A DNA stretch of 64,000 bases, from NCBI GenBank assembly GCA_963834015.1, contig CAWIAG010000002.1:558001-622000 (forward strand). Reading direction: 5' to 3'. The notes beneath the pieces were generated by a model that ran no database searches, had not been told where the DNA came from, and saw only the letters and a program-made list of their open reading frames with translations. This document shows, piece after piece, positions 62,605 to 64,000 of the stretch. This DNA is from FEN-1297 sp963834015. GTDB taxonomy: Bacteria > Bacteroidota > Ignavibacteria > Ignavibacteriales > Ignavibacteriaceae. A program made the position numbers and the translations under genes. Positions within the stretch are counted from its first letter, which is position 1. The number at the start of each line of letters is the position of its first letter.

Positions 62605-63462
62605 TCAATAAGGGCGAGTCTGGCGATGGTTACGGGTGTTCACATACACACTGTCTTTTACATCCCATATAAATGCAATGGAATCTTTCACTAATACTCT
62701 GTCAGAGTAGTTATAATAAAGGTATTCATAATAATCAGGATACTTATCATTATTAACGTTTGCAATAGTTCTTTGAAAATCAATTCCTTTATAAGTCATT
62801 AATAAGTGGGGCAATTGGGTTAGTCCATTAATTAGAAAATAATTATAATCTATATGACCTACACCGCGTGCGTAATGAAAATCTATTTTAACAAAAGGAG
62901 TCCCATTAAAAGACCACCTTTCCATAGTCATATTATTAAAACCGCCATCATCAGGAACAGGCGACTCCCAAATTTTTGCAAAAGTACCGTTATCACACTT
63001 AAATAATGTAAGATAGAAAAATGCTGTCCCAAGCCTGGTGCTGTCTAAATCTATAAAACTTTCATCATACCCTACTATATTTTTCGGTTCAATTAATCTT
63101 TCCCCCGGTTTTGATCTAGCAATCAGCGCAAAAATATAGGTGCCATCGCTCTGTTCAGAATAAATTACGGCAGGTTTGGGGATATTGAATGTTAGAGTTT
63201 TATCAAAATTTACGAGGTAAGAACCCTGCGGGTAATTTGCAAGTACATAAGCGATTAATGATAAAGTATCGCATGGATTTCTATTTCCAGCCTGAGCTTC
63301 TTTAACACCCAAGTTGTATTGTTGAATTTGTGCATCTTTATCCGGTGAGGTGGCAACATCTTCACCAGGGGCTTTTACTTCTTCATTTGTTTTTTTACCG
63401 CAAGTATAAAACATGAAAGAAGTGGCAATTACCAGTAATAATAGTATATACTTTTTAATCAT
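62605..63462 (-). CDS. Hypothetical lipoprotein
   Basis: 285 residues with a lipoprotein signal ending at Cys21 (ATSFMFYTCGKK). After a short acidic linker (EVKAPGEDVATSPDKDAQ), the mature domain is beta-rich: CDTLSLIAYVLANYPQGSYL, PKPAVIYSEQSDGTYIFALI, FFYLTLFKCDNGTFAKIWES and FHYARGVGHIDYNYFLI. It has no catalytic motif or family I recognise. It may be an anchored surface or periplasmic binding protein. It has no close operon partners, with gaps of ~150-190 bases on both sides. Confidence 0.65.
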   Translation of the reverse strand: MIKKYILLLLVIATSFMFYTCGKKTNEEVKAPGEDVATSPDKDAQIQQYNLGVKEAQAGNRNPCDTLSLIAYVLANYPQGSYLVNFDKTLTFNIPKPAVIYSEQSDGTYIFALIARSKPGERLIEPKNIVGYDESFIDLDSTRLGTAFFYLTLFKCDNGTFAKIWESPVPDDGGFNNMTMERWSFNGTPFVKIDFHYARGVGHIDYNYFLINGLTQLPHLLMTYKGIDFQRTIANVNNDKYPDYYEYLYYNYSDRVLVKDSIAFIWDVKDSVYVNTRNHRQTRPY

Positions 63463-63650
63463 ATTTCTATAAATAAAGAACCTAAAAATATCTTTTTAAA
63501 CATCAATAATTATGCCGAACTTCACATTCACAATCACAATTAATATTAATGCTAAAAATTATAAAAAAACAATGTAAATTTTAAAAGTACGATTTCAATA
63601 AAGCATAACTACTTAATTTTAATTATCAGTCTCAGAATCGAACATATAAA

Positions 63651-64000
63651 TTATAATGAAAATTCTTTCATAAAGTAAGCCGAACTGATTATTCCAAGCC
63701 TAAAATGATTTAGATTGAAATGCTCATTAGGCGCATGGAGGTTTTCACTATTTAGTCCAAGTCCCATCAAAACAACAGGAGCATTAAGTTTCTTTGAAAA
63801 AACAGTTACAATAGGTACGGAACCTCCTTCCCTCATAAATACAATTTTTTTATTAAATGCTTTTTCCATTGATTTTGCTGCCGCAATTGTTGCAAAATTA
63901 TCTAACGGAGTTAGAATGGGGTATGCGCCGTTCAAATTTTTCATTTCAACTTTAACCGATTTAGGAGCAATGGATTTGATATACTTTGTAAAAAGTTTTG
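63651..64000 (-). CDS. M20-family peptidase, C-terminal fragment
   Basis: The gene extends past the right edge; the last ~116 residues are in the window. The frame is open across the whole segment (KLFTKYIKSIAPKSVKVEMK at the edge). The M20 C-terminal motifs are MREGGSVPIVTVFSKKLNAP (Arg-Glu-Gly-Gly-Ser), VVLMGLGLNSENLHAPNEHF (His of the metal site) and NHFRLGIISSAYFMKEF. This fits dipeptidase/deacylase-type zinc enzymes of the ArgE/DapE/CPG2 group. The substrate cannot be told from the tail. Confidence 0.88.
   Translation of the reverse strand, partial: KLFTKYIKSIAPKSVKVEMKNLNGAYPILTPLDNFATIAAAKSMEKAFNKKIVFMREGGSVPIVTVFSKKLNAPVVLMGLGLNSENLHAPNEHFNLNHFRLGIISSAYFMKEFSL

Noticed and set aside
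1..64000. CRISPR arrays, insertion sequences, phage or defence islands.
   Set aside because: I found no regularly spaced repeats, transposase or integrase genes, or nuclease/helicase clusters; the repeats seen are inside coding domains.

Overview
The window is about 64 kb of AT-rich bacterial chromosome from a Gram-negative organism, most likely of the Ignavibacteria (Chlorobi/Bacteroidota side branch). Four large secreted proteins carry the C-terminal type IX secretion (T9SS) sorting domain with the NYPNPFNPST motif. There are also a TonB-dependent receptor, TolC/RND efflux, a Bat (Bacteroides aerotolerance) operon, many lipoproteins and a tmRNA whose tag starts with a Gly resume codon. The lineage is inferred from these features; no rRNA or other phylogenetic marker has been compared.

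Layout. 1-7782 (minus strand): a contiguous moxR - DUF58 - BatD-like - batA - batB - batC - batD - batE operon, with single-base frameshifts in the DUF58 gene and in batD. 8108-15382: an RlmI-type rRNA methyltransferase, a plus-strand secreted pseudo-phosphoesterase/propeller protein, a small His-rich exported protein, a GNAT gene broken by an amber codon, a nitroreductase, prmA and an M28 peptidase. 15545-22839: a PBP4-type carboxypeptidase, a TatD/radical-SAM fusion, a TonB-dependent receptor with a lipoprotein, and purM. 23223-34808: a nine-heme T9SS cytochrome, a PHP phosphoesterase, a TPR protein, an ABM-like protein, dapF, a GH3 glycosidase, an internally duplicated DoxX-like membrane protein, an Ada-type repair regulator and a LysE exporter. 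34944-42464: a decayed holin-like gene, a 57-aa Cys-rich protein, a T9SS protein with a predicted thioester adhesin domain, an uncharacterised TIM-barrel-like exported protein and a FapA (DUF342) protein. 43342-52665: a tolC - MFP - RND - RND efflux operon with two sister pumps. 53390-60282: convergent T9SS genes (an S8 protease and a large propeller/FN3 protein broken by TGA). 60345-64000: ssrA, a cobalamin adenosyltransferase, a YgfZ/GcvT-like protein, a lipoprotein and the end of an M20 peptidase.

How the genes fit together. Much of the content is envelope biology: chaperone/vWA assembly (Bat), murein trimming (PBP4, DapF), drug efflux, nutrient uptake, polysaccharide breakdown and T9SS-exported enzymes or adhesins. 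No T9SS machinery, phage, insertion sequence, CRISPR array or defence island is visible.

A recurrent oddity is lesions in otherwise well-conserved genes: two frameshifts, one probable lost stop, two nonsense-broken genes and one strongly decayed gene. Some are next to short homopolymers and may be assembly errors; the holin-like remnant, with several substitutions, looks like genuine decay. The clearest candidates for new biology are the thioester domain in a T9SS protein, the dead phosphoesterase-propeller and a pseudoknot-like element downstream of the DoxX gene. I do not see a clear multi-gene novel system.
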